Of a DNA stretch of 64,000 nt, positions 32,111 to 44,192 are shown piece by piece. The stretch is from assembly GCA_022376925.1 (NCBI GenBank), contig JAIOJX010000005.1, positions 12,490,501-12,554,500 on the forward strand, given 5' to 3'. Under the pieces are notes generated by a model that was not told the origin of the DNA, searched no databases, and was given only the letters and a program-made list of their open reading frames with translations. Position 1 is the stretch's first letter, and each line of letters opens with the position of its first letter. The DNA is from Tragulus kanchil. Lineage: Eukaryota; Chordata; Mammalia; Artiodactyla; Tragulidae. The position numbers and the translations under genes were made by a program.

Positions 32111-34183
32111 CTGACTCTTAGGGGTTAGAAAATATGCGATTGTCCTTGTCCTTACAGAATTCACAGTTCAGCTAACAGCAGGGATGCTAGGCTCTGGGAA
32201 GAGAGGTGGTGACCTTGGATTAATCACTTCCCCTCAGTCTCAGTGTCTTTCTGTGTGAAATGGGGAGACTCACACCTTCATTTATTGGCCTCTCAGGATC
32301 ATTTTGGGAGAGGCAGAATCAGATGTTAACGTGTGAATTGCTTTATAAACTAACGATCTAGACCAGATTATTCTCCCAGGTAGCTCAGGTCTTTGTGGCT
32401 ATAGTTCTCCAGCCTCAAGGCTTGAGGAGGGAACAGGAGGTTTTGGGGTCCCCTTTGTGATAGCAGCCTGTCCGGGTTTTCTGAGGAAGAAGATAGAAAT
32501 GAGAATAATATGGGTGCTTTTTTTGCAAATTTATGATAGTCTTGTTGATTGTTCTGGTGATGGCTTTTTGTTGTCCTCCCTGCCGCCCCATGTGAGAATG
32601 AGGTCGTATCCCAGAACTGCTAAGCAGCAGCATTTAAGAATGCCTTTGGGTGAACTTTTTTGCCTTCTTTTTCATTCTCCCATAAAGATGTCCCCTTAGA
32701 GATGAGGTAGGACTTAAGCACTTACTGGTTTTACCTCATTGCCCCTTCTTCCATGCTTCTGTTGTCCAGGGCATGAATGCTGTGTGTGTTTTGTTTTCAG
32801 CTTGTAATGTCTTGATGCTGGAGAATGATTAAGAGGAACGTGATGGGGAGGAGCCTTGGCCTGGAGTCCCAGTTCAGTGGGTAGCACGTGGCTTCCACCT
32901 GCTGTAGTGGCCCGCCACCCAGACCCAGTCTTTGGCACAGACCATGTGACTCCTTTCCAGACTGATCACCCCATGTGGCCAAGGCTGCCTCCTCTGATAG
33001 GTGCCAAACAGGCAGTCAGCCTGATTTCTTCTTTTTTCATTTTATTTATTTATTTTTACTCAGTGGGTTTTTAGGACTGCAGCCCAACAGGCTCCTCTGT
33101 CCATGGGATTCTCCAGGCAAGAATACTGGAGTGGATAGCCGTTTCCTTCATCAGGGGATCTTCCCAACCCAGGGATCCAACCTGTGTTTCTTGCGCTTCC
33201 TCCATTGGGTTTGGACTCTCTTCCGCTGGGCCTCTGGAGAAGCCTCTGACTCTTAGGGGTTAGAAAATATGCGATTGTCCTTGTCCTTACAGAATTCACA
33301 GTTCAGCTAACAGCAGGGATGCTAGGCTCTGGGAAGAGAGGTGGTGACCTTGGATTAATCACTTCCCCTCAGTCTCAGTGTCTTTCTGTGTGAAATGGGG
33401 AGACTCACACCTTCATTTATTGGCCTCTCAGGATCATTTTGGGAGAGGCAGAATCAGATGTTAACGTGTGAATTGCTTTATAAACTAACGATCTAGACCA
33501 GATTATTCTCCCAGGTAGCTCAGGTCTTTGTGGCTATAGTTCTCCAGCCTCAAGGCTTGAGGAGGGAACAGGAGGTTTTGGGGTCCCCTTTGTGATAGCA
33601 GCCTGTCCGGGTTTTCTGAGGAAGAAGATAGAAATGAGAATAATATGGGTGCTTTTTTTGCAAATTTATGATAGTCTTGTTGATTGTTCTGGTGATGGCT
33701 TTTTGTTGTCCTCCCTGCCGCCCCATGTGAGAATGAGGTCGTATCCCAGAACTGCTAAGCAGCAGCATTTAAGAATGCCTTTGGGTGAACTTTTTTGCCT
33801 TCTTTTTCATTCTCCCATAAAGATGTCCCCTTAGAGATGAGGTAGGACTTAAGCACTTACTGGTTTTACCTCATTGCCCCTTCTTCCATGCTTCTGTTGT
33901 CCAGGGCATGAATGCTGTGTGTGTTTTGTTTTCAGCTTGTAATGTCTTGATGCTGGAGAATGATTAAGAGGAACGTGATGGGGAGGAGCCTTGGCCTGGA
34001 GTCCCAGTTCAGTGGGTAGCACGTGGCTTCCACCTGCTGTAGTGGCCCGCCACCCAGACCCAGTCTTTGGCACAGACCATGTGACTCCTTTCCAGACTGA
34101 TCACCCCATGTGGCCAAGGCTGCCTCCTCTGATAGGTGCCAAACAGGCAGTCAGCCTGATTTCTTCTTTTTTCATTTTATTTA
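31939..34183. repeat. Tandem duplication 10, period 1135
   Basis: Copy 1 is 31939-33073 and copy 2 is 33074-34183. The end of copy 1 (33049-33073) does not match copy 2 and is low-complexity filler before the SINE restart. The rest is essentially identical. Confidence 0.95.
32220..32345 (-). repeat. MIR fragment
   Basis: 'cttcccctcagtctcagtgtc' and 'tgtgtgaaatggggagactc' are the inverted MIR core, followed by the 'gtgtgaattgctttataaac' region. It is repeated near 33355-33480 by duplication 10. Confidence 0.7.
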
Positions 34184-36380
34184 ATTTTATTTTTAAACTT
34201 GGTTTATTAGTGTTTAAAAATGACTAGACACTTGGTGCTCTGTGATAAAGGGCTCATTCTGGATTCTTTAGTGGTTCTGTCTGACATTCGATTCCGTTTG
34301 CTCTGCAGCCTTTTCACTGGGACTTGAGTTGGTTACAATTTTTTGAGAGGGGTTTATTTGATATATTTACTTCTGTACAACGCACCTCATTCCAAAGAGG
34401 ATTCAAGGCCATAATGAGCAGTCATCCCGGGTGTGAACAGTTTTTGCTTTGACCTGAATGAGGTTTCTAAATGTCCGGTGTGACAACCGGATTAAAACCC
34501 TGGCGGTGAGCACTCGTCCACAGCCCAGCAGTGTTTGGGCTGAGTCGCTTTTTGTTTTGGCTCTGTAAACTTGACCTACAAGTTTAGTTAAAGGCAAGGT
34601 TTGTTAAGTAATATTGATATTGACACCCTGACAGAACTTTTAATGTGGAAGAATTTTAAAGTTGCACGAAAGTAATCCCCAGCGGTGAGCGTGTCCTTGA
34701 ATGGCCGAGATCAGATTTCTGTTTAAATGCCATTGCGGTTCAATATCACCTTTTCCCACCGTGCAGGGTGCCAGGGAGGGTCTGGATCTAATAAATGACC
34801 TTCTCTGGGGGTAGCAGTCTGCCACCCAGTCATTCTGTGTCTTTAAAAATGTTTGTGAAGTCTCATTCTGTATCATCATTCTCAAAACTGCTGTTAGGAT
34901 TCCAAACCGTTGTGGTTTAAACTCCCCTGGAATCTGAAAGGAGGCTGACGGAGTGAAAGGAAACCTCTTTAAGAAAAGAGCACATTTGACTTGTCTGATT
35001 GTCCCAGGCTCTGGGCACATCTGAGCCACAGGCCAGGTCTCCGCGCAGGCCTTGTCTCGGGTGGAAGCAGGGCAGGGATACGATTTCTCCTGGATGGTTT
35101 TCTGCAGCCCCCAGGTCAGTATAAACACCATCGTTTAGCCCTGCAGAAACTCCTGATACAAATACAGACTTGCAGTGTACGGCAAAGCACCCTTTTTTGT
35201 ACTTGTGATAAATCAAAACTCTAATGATGTAAAAATGGGTTTTCTTTTGGCTCTGGGAAGCTTGGAAGCCTTGGGAGGTGGAGAGGACGGGTCTGACTTG
35301 GAAATCTGAAGTTGAAAAGTGATGTTGTTTTCTTTTTTCCCCTTTCTAATTCCACTTCCAGCTCCAATTACGTGAAGTGCTTGCAACCCAGACACTGACA
35401 TAGCCCCAAATGAAACACATTTTCTACTCTTTTTTTTTCTTTGTTCCCCTTTCCGTCTAACATGAGTCTTGCTGAAGTTGTCATGTTATTTCCTTTCAGA
35501 ATTTATTGGAGCAGTAGGCAAAGCCTCTTGGGAGTATAAATAATGATGATTGTAAAGAACAGTCAGTTTACCAAGGAAGGCCATTATCTTTGACTTGCAA
35601 AAGCTTTTACAGCTGAACATTGTTTGCTTACAGTTGTTTAATACAAATGAAGACCTTAATGGTACCTATTGTAAAAGGAGTTCCTTTACTGTATTTGTGC
35701 ATGGAGGTCATCTCAACGAAGAACAGAACACCTTGCTCAGTGCTAACTGCTTGTTTCTCTGGATTGGCATTGTATATAGTCCAAGATAACTGGTGCTTCC
35801 TGGCTACTTTTTACCTCCTGTGAACCGCACAGAATCCTCCCTGCTGAGTGTGAAAAGACTTCTAAGGCTGACAAAGTGATTCCGAATGTACTTTTGGAGT
35901 CTCTTCTCTAACTGCTTCCTTCCTAATTTCCAAACCCAAAGATGGCTTTAAAATGAATTTAAGGGACTTGTCTAAGTAGGCACTGACATTGGATAAATAT
36001 ACTTAAATGGTAGGCTGTCATGCTCTTAATTAAAGCCCACGGCGTAGCTGCGGGGAAATTGGAAGACTCAAGTTGCAGTTTTTATTTTTTGGGAGATTAA
36101 AGTTACCCCTCATCACACTTTGCAGTCTAGCTACAGTGCGGATCTGTGTGCCTGGCATACGCTGCTGTCCTTGGCTGCTGCATCTTTAGGAAAGTGGCAG
36201 CCCCTTTTAGCCTTTCTCTGTGAAAACTCTCAGATCCCCAGCGTGGTCTGGTTCCTCTGGCAGGTCTTCAGCCGTGTTTCTTTTGGCGCGCCACTGGCGG
36301 TTCTAGACGGAAGGCCTCCGGGGCATCTCAGGCTTCCCTGAGTGAGCTTGGATGTGAATGTGATTTCTTCCCCCTCCTAA
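34184..36380. other. Repeat-free island in JARID2 intron 1
   Basis: About 2.2 kb with no SINE, L1 or duplication, in an intron where repeats occur every 1-2 kb elsewhere. It contains homeodomain-like TTAATTAAAG near 36027. The 163-residue minus-strand frame at 34640-35131 has no domain I can see. Candidate regulatory DNA. Confidence 0.4.
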
Positions 36381-36384
36381 CAGT

Positions 36385-36720
36385 TCAGTGGTTTTTAGTA
36401 TATTCAGAGTTGTGCAGCCATCACCACGATCCATTTTAGAATCTTTTCATCACTCCCCAAAAGATACTCTGTACCCGTTTGGCAGTTGCTCCGCACCCCA
36501 TCCCAGTTTTTCCAGCCTCTGGCAACTACTGAGGTGCCTTCTGTCTCAGTGAATTTGCCTATTCCGGGCATCTTATGTCAATGGGATCAAATAGGATATA
36601 GCCTTTTGTGACTGGCTTCTTTCCCTTGGCATAATGTTTTCGAGGTTCCTTCATGTTGTATGTATCAGAACTCAGTTTGTTTTTATGAATAATACTTCAT
36701 TGGATGGATATATACTATAT
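36385..36720 (+). mobile_element. Old L1-like fragment, interrupted
   Basis: 'agagttgtgcagccatcacc', 'gtgactggcttctttccctt', 'ggcataatgttttcgaggttc' and 'aatacttcattggatggat' follow a common old mammalian L1 3' region. The match resumes at about 37430-37585 ('gttggactgttgggtggtttc', 'gctgctgtgaacttttgcc'), so the SINEs between were inserted into it. Orientation and subfamily are uncertain. Confidence 0.55.
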
Positions 36721-36722
36721 TG

Positions 36723-36934
36723 GGCTTCCCAGATGGCATTTATGGTAAAGAATCCACCCACCAATGCAGGAGACACAAGAGACTTGGGTTTGATCCCTCT
36801 GCTGGGAAGATTCCTGGAGAAGGAAATGGCACCTCACTCCAGTATTCTTGCCTGGAAAATTCCATGGGCGGAGGAGCCTAGTAGGCTACAGTCCACGGGG
36901 CTGCAAAGAGTTGGACATGACTGAGCACGGCACA
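36723..36934 (+). mobile_element. Bov-tA SINE inserted in the L1-like fragment
   Basis: Head 'gggcttcccagatggcattt', B box 'gggtttgatccctctgctgg', body 'cactccagtattcttgcctgg', 'ttccatgggcggaggagcc' and end 'ttggacatgactgagcac'. It is followed by a CA/CG-rich alternating tail. Confidence 0.88.
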
Positions 36935-37152
36935 CGCGCGCACATGCACACAGAGACGTGTGAGAAACACGCTCACCAGCCCAAGACTGGACTTGGAGAC
37001 ACGAGGTGCGGTGGGAAACACGAGGTGCAGTGGGAAGCAAGGCTTTAATGATGGTCCTGCAAGATTGGGTGTCTGCCGGGCAGGCATACCGAGACTCGTT
37101 ACACCGAGCAAGTTACCCCTACACTCAAGTCCTCCCCCGCTGTTCCTCATTG

Positions 37153-37244
37153 GCTGAGCTCTGGGAGATGGTGAAGGACAGGGAGGCCTTGGGTATTGCA
37201 GTTCATGGGGTCTAAAGCGTAGGACATGACTCAGCGACCGAACC
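37153..37244 (+). mobile_element. Bov-A type SINE fragment
   Basis: 'tgggagatggtgaaggacag', 'ggaggccttgggtattgcag' and 'aggacatgactcagcgaccg' match the 3' part of Bov-A elements. The head is missing. Confidence 0.75.
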
Positions 37245-37589
37245 TCAGTTCCCATTCGTACGTTTTGAATTTACCAATAGGATGAACCTGCGCAAAAATC
37301 CTAGGTATCCCTGCCTGCCTTTGTTTGGCCTGGACTTTCCAGTTGTGTAAAGCCTTACGGCTGGTATACCAGTAAGCTATCACTCAAAGCTAGCTAGTCT
37401 GGAAAATGGACCACTTGAACTTCTTCATTTCTTACACATTTACCACCTTTCACTCGTCCACCCGTCAGCTGTTGGACTGTTGGGTGGTTTCCGCCTTTGC
37501 TGTCTACACAGAGTGCTGCTGTGAACTTTTGCCTGCAGGTCTTGGTGGGAATCTACTTGTATTTCTCTGAATACTTCCCGCTAGACCGT

Positions 37590-38082
37590 CTTGCCCATCT
37601 GGATGGCTATGACATGTACTCACTGCTGTTGGACCTGCAAAGTCGTTCCTCTCAGCCTCCGTCCCTGAACCTCCTGTGTTCTACTTAGCAGAAGGCTATG
37701 TGGGGCCCTGTCTTGTTGGGGGCGGCTGCCTTGCCTTTTTGGGGTGTGATTCTCTCTCTTCCCTGCTCGACTGCTGCTCTTTACTGTGGGTGGGTGCCCG
37801 ATAGGAATCTTCATTGCCTCTCCCCCTTTGCACGCTCTGAATGCTTGCTTTGGCGCGAGAAAGTGGTGGGGCTTGGAATTGCACCATGGGACAGTTGGCT
37901 TTTTGTGGGTGCTCAGGTGTTTGGCATTGTCATTCTGGGCCTTCAGGGGCATCTCTGCGTAGCCTTTACCATGCAGTTTTGGGAGGGGCCAGGGATAAAA
38001 TCCCTGCTCCTCGCTGGGAGCAGAGGTGGATTGAGAAGCCTCAGGAACCGGCTTCCCACCTCACCTTTGGTTTGAACTTTGC
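37590..38082. other. JARID2 intron, unique
   Basis: No exon or repeat is recognised. The 110-125-residue frames on both strands at 37620-38075 lack domain features. Confidence 0.4.
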
Positions 38083-40250
38083 CCAGGTTACTGATACTGA
38101 CATTCTTTGTTAAAGGCTACAGGGAAAAGAGCTACTGTCTGCCTAGAAATTCCCCTAATTTTCTTGCTCCTTAACCATTCTACTTTTTTACCTAAATGAA
38201 ACATGCTTGAAAAAAATCAAAAAAGGCTCCCATAACAAACTCCTTTAAGAAATGGGAGTTCTTTTAAGGAAGAGGGTTGGTGCTATGTTTTCTTTTTCTT
38301 TTTTTTTTTAATTTTGGCCTCTTTTATTGGTTTATTTATTTATTTTCATCCATCTTTACTCCTTGGCCTGTGTGGGCCTCCCATTGCAGAGGCCTCTGTC
38401 ATTGCAGAGAACCGGCTCTGGGTGCATGCGCTCCAGAGCTTTGGGCTCCTTATTGGACACACTGGTCCAGCCAACCCATGGCATGTGGGATCTTCCCGGG
38501 CAAGGGATCGAACCAGTGCCGCTTGCACTGCAAGGCGGACTCCTTACTCACTGGACTACCAGGGAAGCCCTGTTTTCTTTTGATAGTTGTGATTTGTTCC
38601 CCTCCGATTTATTTTTCCCGAGTTGGTGTGAAATTGAGATGAGATCTATCTCCTGCTTGGGTCAGGCGAGTTACACTCACATTCAGGTGCTCATAGAAAG
38701 TGTGAGGAGACAGAGAGGGGAGCGCTGGGGACTGAGAAAGCCCTGCAGCCCACGGGTGCTGGAGGCCTTCGGAGGTGCGGACTTGGAAGGTTCTGCTTCG
38801 CTGTGGGTGGTGACTTGGGGTGGGTGTCAGTGTCGTTCCTGGAGGCTCCTGGTAAGAGGAAGCGAAAGACCAGCGTGCTAGCATTTGGGGATCTTATTTA
38901 TTACACACTGCTCAAGTTCAGTGTCAAAAACATTCCTGAGTAACGGGATTAATCACGCCTTTTCACACTCCCCGGTTTTTCTGGTAGAGCGCTCAGTTCT
39001 ACATTGACTCTTGGGCTCAGGTCATTGCTGTGCCTTACCTAAAGGGCAGACGGCTGTATTCTCTGTAGTGGCTCAGTCACGAAGAATTCAGGTAAGACAC
39101 TCACCTCAATTTGGAAGGGAGGTGTGAGTGAGTGAGTGTGTGTGTGTGAAAGCATCTTTCTAATCTTCTTTGGTTGAATTTTGGCTTGGGCCAGGTTACT
39201 GATACTGACATTCTTTGTTAAAGGCTACAGGGAAAAGAGCTACTGTCTGCCTAGAAATTCCCCTAATTTTCTTGCTCCTTAACCATTCTACTTTTTTACC
39301 TAAATGAAACATGCTTGAAAAAAATCAAAAAAGGCTCCCATAACAAACTCCTTTAAGAAATGGGAGTTCTTTTAAGGAAGAGGGTTGGTGCTATGTTTTC
39401 TTTTTCTTTTTTTTTTTAATTTTGGCCTCTTTTATTGGTTTATTTATTTATTTTCATCCATCTTTACTCCTTGGCCTGTGTGGGCCTCCCATTGCAGAGG
39501 CCTCTGTCATTGCAGAGAACCGGCTCTGGGTGCATGCGCTCCAGAGCTTTGGGCTCCTTATTGGACACACTGGTCCAGCCAACCCATGGCATGTGGGATC
39601 TTCCCGGGCAAGGGATCGAACCAGTGCCGCTTGCACTGCAAGGCGGACTCCTTACTCACTGGACTACCAGGGAAGCCCTGTTTTCTTTTGATAGTTGTGA
39701 TTTGTTCCCCTCCGATTTATTTTTCCCGAGTTGGTGTGAAATTGAGATGAGATCTATCTCCTGCTTGGGTCAGGCGAGTTACACTCACATTCAGGTGCTC
39801 ATAGAAAGTGTGAGGAGACAGAGAGGGGAGCGCTGGGGACTGAGAAAGCCCTGCAGCCCACGGGTGCTGGAGGCCTTCGGAGGTGCGGACTTGGAAGGTT
39901 CTGCTTCGCTGTGGGTGGTGACTTGGGGTGGGTGTCAGTGTCGTTCCTGGAGGCTCCTGGTAAGAGGAAGCGAAAGACCAGCGTGCTAGCATTTGGGGAT
40001 CTTATTTATTACACACTGCTCAAGTTCAGTGTCAAAAACATTCCTGAGTAACGGGATTAATCACGCCTTTTCACACTCCCCGGTTTTTCTGGTAGAGCGC
40101 TCAGTTCTACATTGACTCTTGGGCTCAGGTCATTGCTGTGCCTTACCTAAAGGGCAGACGGCTGTATTCTCTGTAGTGGCTCAGTCACGAAGAATTCACA
40201 AGGTAAGACACTCACCTCAATTTGGAAGGGAGGTGTGAGTGAGTGAGTGT
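38083..40250. repeat. Tandem duplication 11, period 1108
   Basis: Copy 1 is 38083-39190 and copy 2 is 39191-40250. Copy 1 ends in about 50 bases (39140-39190) not found in copy 2. It also lacks 'aca' in 'gaattcacaaggtaag'. Bases 40053-40250 are shared with duplication 12, giving three copies of that segment. Confidence 0.94.
38297..38570 (-). mobile_element. tRNA-derived ruminant SINE, short-tail form
   Basis: An 11-base target-site duplication, tgttttctttt, flanks it at 38286-38296 and 38571-38581. The plus strand reads from 'cctcttttattggtttattta' to the inverted head 'ctaccagggaagccc'. It is repeated at about 39405-39678 by duplication 11. The 184-residue frame at 38327-38881 begins in this SINE and is not a gene. 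Confidence 0.9.
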
Positions 40251-42209
40251 GCCTGTGTGTGAATATCCGGAAAGGAGTTGCTGGGTTAAACTTTGCATTG
40301 TTGAACTGGAAATCTGTGTTCTCTTCCGCCAGCCTGCCTTTGTGCGGCGCACCTATCACCCACACGCCTGCTTGTGCCGTTTCAAAAGCAAATGCCACCT
40401 CCCTCCTACTAAAATTGCTTATTAGAGCTAATTTTACGAATTGAGTTAGACCTGCCCTATAATGTAATGCAGAATATTTCCCAATAATGCCTAGGTTAAC
40501 AATGATAGTCTTGCTGTATTGTGCAGAAAAGGCTTCTGTTCAGACCCAGCTGGGCTTCAGGCTTAATTCATTGCTCTGTGGTGGGATCCCCACAGCTGCT
40601 GTGGGGCCTTTACAAATGCAAAAAAGCTGTCAGTGTTTGTTTCATCAGCTGCATAAGTGATGAGGCCAAGTTGAGGAATCCATTCCAGTGCGCCGTGTGC
40701 AGGCTGTAGCCGTTATTGTTTACAGAATTAGTGTGTTGGAGCTTTAAAATAGTTGGCACCTCGACCGCCCTTTAAAAGCACAAGGCTAAGGGACAGGACC
40801 AGTTGGTTGTCCTTGTAAATGTTGGCCGGATCCAGTCCAGCCCTTATCTTGGACGGTCTCTTGCGCCGGGCTGTGCTGTGGGACTGACTGTCTTTGGCAT
40901 GAGGTGGGGGGGCTGAATTCATGTCCTTTGAATCCTGCGTCTCAAACTTAGGTTTGCATTCTTCTTTTCTTCTTTTATTTTAGTGTTAGTCGCTCAGTCG
41001 TGTATGATTCTTTGTGACCCCATGGACTATAGTCCACCAGGCTCTACTGTCCATGGGATTTTTCAGGCTAGAATACTGGAGTGGGTTGCCATTTCCTCCT
41101 CCAGAGGATCTTCCTGGCCCAGAGATTGAACCTGGGATTAATCACGCCTTTCACACTCCCGGTTTTCGAGGCTCAGTTCTACATTGTCTCTTGGGCTCAG
41201 GTCATTGCTGTGCCTTACCTAAAGGGCAGACGGCTGTATTCTCTGTAGTGGCTCAGTCACGAAGAATTCACAAGGTAAGACACTCACCTCAATTTGGAAG
41301 GGAGGTGTGAGTGAGTGAGTGTGCCTGTGTGTGAATATCCGGAAAGGAGTTGCTGGGTTAAACTTTGCATTGTTGAACTGGAAATCTGTGTTCTCTTCCG
41401 CCAGCCTGCCTTTGTGCGGCGCACCTATCACCCACACGCCTGCTTGTGCCGTTTCAAAAGCAAATGCCACCTCCCTCCTACTAAAATTGCTTATTAGAGC
41501 TAATTTTACGAATTGAGTTAGACCTGCCCTATAATGTAATGCAGAATATTTCCCAATAATGCCTAGGTTAACAATGATAGTCTTGCTGTATTGTGCAGAA
41601 AAGGCTTCTGTTCAGACCCAGCTGGGCTTCAGGCTTAATTCATTGCTCTGTGGTGGGATCCCCACAGCTGCTGTGGGGCCTTTACAAATGCAAAAAAGCT
41701 GTCAGTGTTTGTTTCATCAGCTGCATAAGTGATGAGGCCAAGTTGAGGAATCCATTCCAGTGCGCCGTGTGCAGGCTGTAGCCGTTATTGTTTACAGAAT
41801 TAGTGTGTTGGAGCTTTAAAATAGTTGGCACCTCGACCGCCCTTTAAAAGCACAAGGCTAAGGGACAGGACCAGTTGGTTGTCCTTGTAAATGTTGGCCG
41901 GATCCAGTCCAGCCCTTATCTTGGACGGTCTCTTGCGCCGGGCTGTGCTGTGGGACTGACTGTCTTTGGCATGAGGTGGGGGGGCTGAATTCATGTCCTT
42001 TGAATCCTGCGTCTCAAACTTAGGTTTGCATTCTTCTTTTTCTTCTTTTATTTTAGTGTTAGTCGCTCAGTCGTGCCCAATTCTTTGTGACCCCATGGAC
42101 TGTTGCCCACCGGGCTCCTCTGTCCATGGCATTTCCCAGGCAAGAGTACTGGAGTGGGTTGCCATTCCCTTCTCCAGGAGATCTTCCTGGCCCAGAGATT
42201 GAACCTGGG
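40053..42209. repeat. Tandem duplication 12, period 1072-1081
   Basis: Copy 1 is 40053-41133 and copy 2 is 41134-42209. Copy 2 has several deletions and substitutions in its first about 60 bases. The last 150 bases of copy 1, a Bov-tA SINE, differ at many positions from the matching SINE in copy 2, while the middle is nearly identical. Confidence 0.93.
40983..41137 (-). mobile_element. Bov-tA SINE, cut at a duplication join
   Basis: Inverted Bov-tA running from 'gttagtcgctcagtcgtgta' to 'agagattgaacctggg', where it stops abruptly without its head. It differs at many positions from the corresponding element at 42057-42261. Confidence 0.85.
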
Positions 42210-42261
42210 TCTCCTGCATTGCAGGCGTATTCTTTATTGTCTGAGTCACCTGGGAAGCCCA
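42057..42261 (-). mobile_element. Bov-tA SINE, complete
   Basis: It reads inverted from 'gttagtcgctcagtcgtgcc' through 'gatcttcctggcccagagat' and 'attgaacctgggtctcctgc' to the inverted head 'cacctgggaagccc'. This is probably the true version of the element truncated at 41137. Confidence 0.9.
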
Positions 42262-44192
42262 CTTGTTTTAATTTTAGAGTCCCAAAAGTGTAATTGAATT
42301 TTAGAATCTGAATAATCCTCCTAGCTCCATAGAGATGTAGGGCTGTCAGCTGGGACCTCAGGTATCTGTGTAGTAACAGTCCATCCAGCCCTGTGGGATT
42401 TATTTTGCAAAGTGATACTGTTCTCATGTCTCTGGATTCTGGAGTGAAGACTACCTCTTGGCTACAGAGGGAGCTACTACTGGACAGGTCACTTTCTGGC
42501 CAGTTCAGAGGGTCCTCCGTGGATGCGGACCCCCTTCCATAGGGAGCTGGTGTAGCCACGGCAGGACCTCCAGGCCCTTTGGGGGACCTGCGCCGTGGTG
42601 TCTCACAGGATAGTGTAGAATTGTCTCTTTCATTTTAATCTGATTGACTTTTGGTTCTGTTCTTGGCTCAGGGCTCTGTCTGAAAGTCGTGCCTCATGGA
42701 GTTGGAAGGCCCTCCTGGTGGCCAGCCTGTGCAGGTTTCTGAAGGGGCGCTCGTCAGGTCTCGGAGCCAGGGCGGCTGGCAGATGGCGCCTCTTCCTCCC
42801 GGCTGGAGAGGGCCCGGCGTGCTCTCCCACACTCATAATAAAGAAGATGGTGCCAGGCTCAGGGTCTTCAGATTACAGGTCAGCGCTGATCAGCTTTAAC
42901 TGTCACTTCTGCTCTCCCTCATTCCTTTATGCATCTCTCCTTTCCACCCTGAGGAGGGCCAGAAGCCAGAGGACACATGGGTCCGAGGGGTTCCGTGTGG
43001 TGTTTGTGCTGAACAAGCCGCGTCTGAGGTCCTGGCTCATCCTCTCTTGAGGGGAGAGGGTGGTCTCGGACAAGCTATTTTAACTCTTAGAGTGAACTTG
43101 TGGGAAGAGAACACGTTCGAACATCTGCCTAGTGTTTTTTTTACTTTCTTCCCACAGCCCCTCCCACCGGCAGTGAGGGCAGCAGCCCTGTCCTCTGCCC
43201 CCGGGGCAGACGTCTCGCGGGGCCTCAGAGGAAGCGGCGGCGTCCTGGGCCTTCTCCTCCCCCAGGAGTGCTGGGCTGCCCTTCAGGACCCGCAGGGCCC
43301 ACCTGTTCCAGCCCGGGCTGGGTGCTGTGTGTTTTGGCTCTAGGAATCTCTGATCAAGGCCCCTCTGCTTTTATTGTCCTTGTGAGGCAGAAAGGTGTTC
43401 TTGTGTTATTTGATTTGAAAGTACAGCATGCTCTCTGGAAACAATATTGTGAGTCCACATCTGAGTGAGTGCGTGCGTGTGTACGCCTGTCTCTGTCTTT
43501 ATGTGAACATCCGCTCACCACCCCTAGAGACCTGCTGCCTGCCAGGTGGCTGCTCTAGCTGCTCCCCTGCTGCGTACCAGGGGAGTGCCCTGGGAGAGCA
43601 CTGGGCCTCATTTGAGAGCCAGCCTCCGTGTTCTGCACTGTGAAATGGGATGAAGGTGCCTCCCTGTGGGAAGACCAGGTGTGACCGTCTTCCCCTCTGC
43701 CTGCACCTCAGTGTTTCTTACAGCTGGCTCTGGTGCATACTAATGCGGACTTGTTAACAACTCTGCTGGATGGCCAGTGATTTGATTCTCCCGACCTCAG
43801 CACCCTTAGCCACACCCACACCCCACCTCCCTCCGGCGAGCAGCTCTTTAGTACCAAAATCTGTTGCCTTTCCTTTTCCCACGTAGAGGTCCAGAGGTCT
43901 GTTTGAGGGGAAGCCAGAAGATCCCAGCAACTGGGCATGGAGTGTCTGAATCCTAACCAGCTGGCTGTAAATGGCTGCAGGGGCCGAGAAGGGAATAGCG
44001 GGCTGCTCCCTGGCAAGGACGTCAGCTGTGAAATTGTCCAGGGAGAACGTCGTGCGTAGACTCAGGCTTCCAGTGATAGTAGAATGTGGAGGGACTCGGG
44101 ATACTCAGCGTGGAGTGTGCTGAGTCTGGTGAGCTTTCGGTCGGTGGTTTCAGCCCCTGCTGTTGAGCGTCTTTACAAGAGGAGGTTTCGTT
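42262..44192. other. JARID2 intron, unique, GC-moderate
   Basis: About 1.9 kb without a recognised SINE, L1 or exon. The frames of 98-110 residues near 42718-43343 show no domain. Some conserved regulatory content is possible but not shown. Confidence 0.4.

Noticed and set aside
34640..35131. 163-residue minus-strand frame in the repeat-free island
   Set aside because: No recognisable domain and ordinary length for chance. Without conservation data it cannot be supported as a gene.
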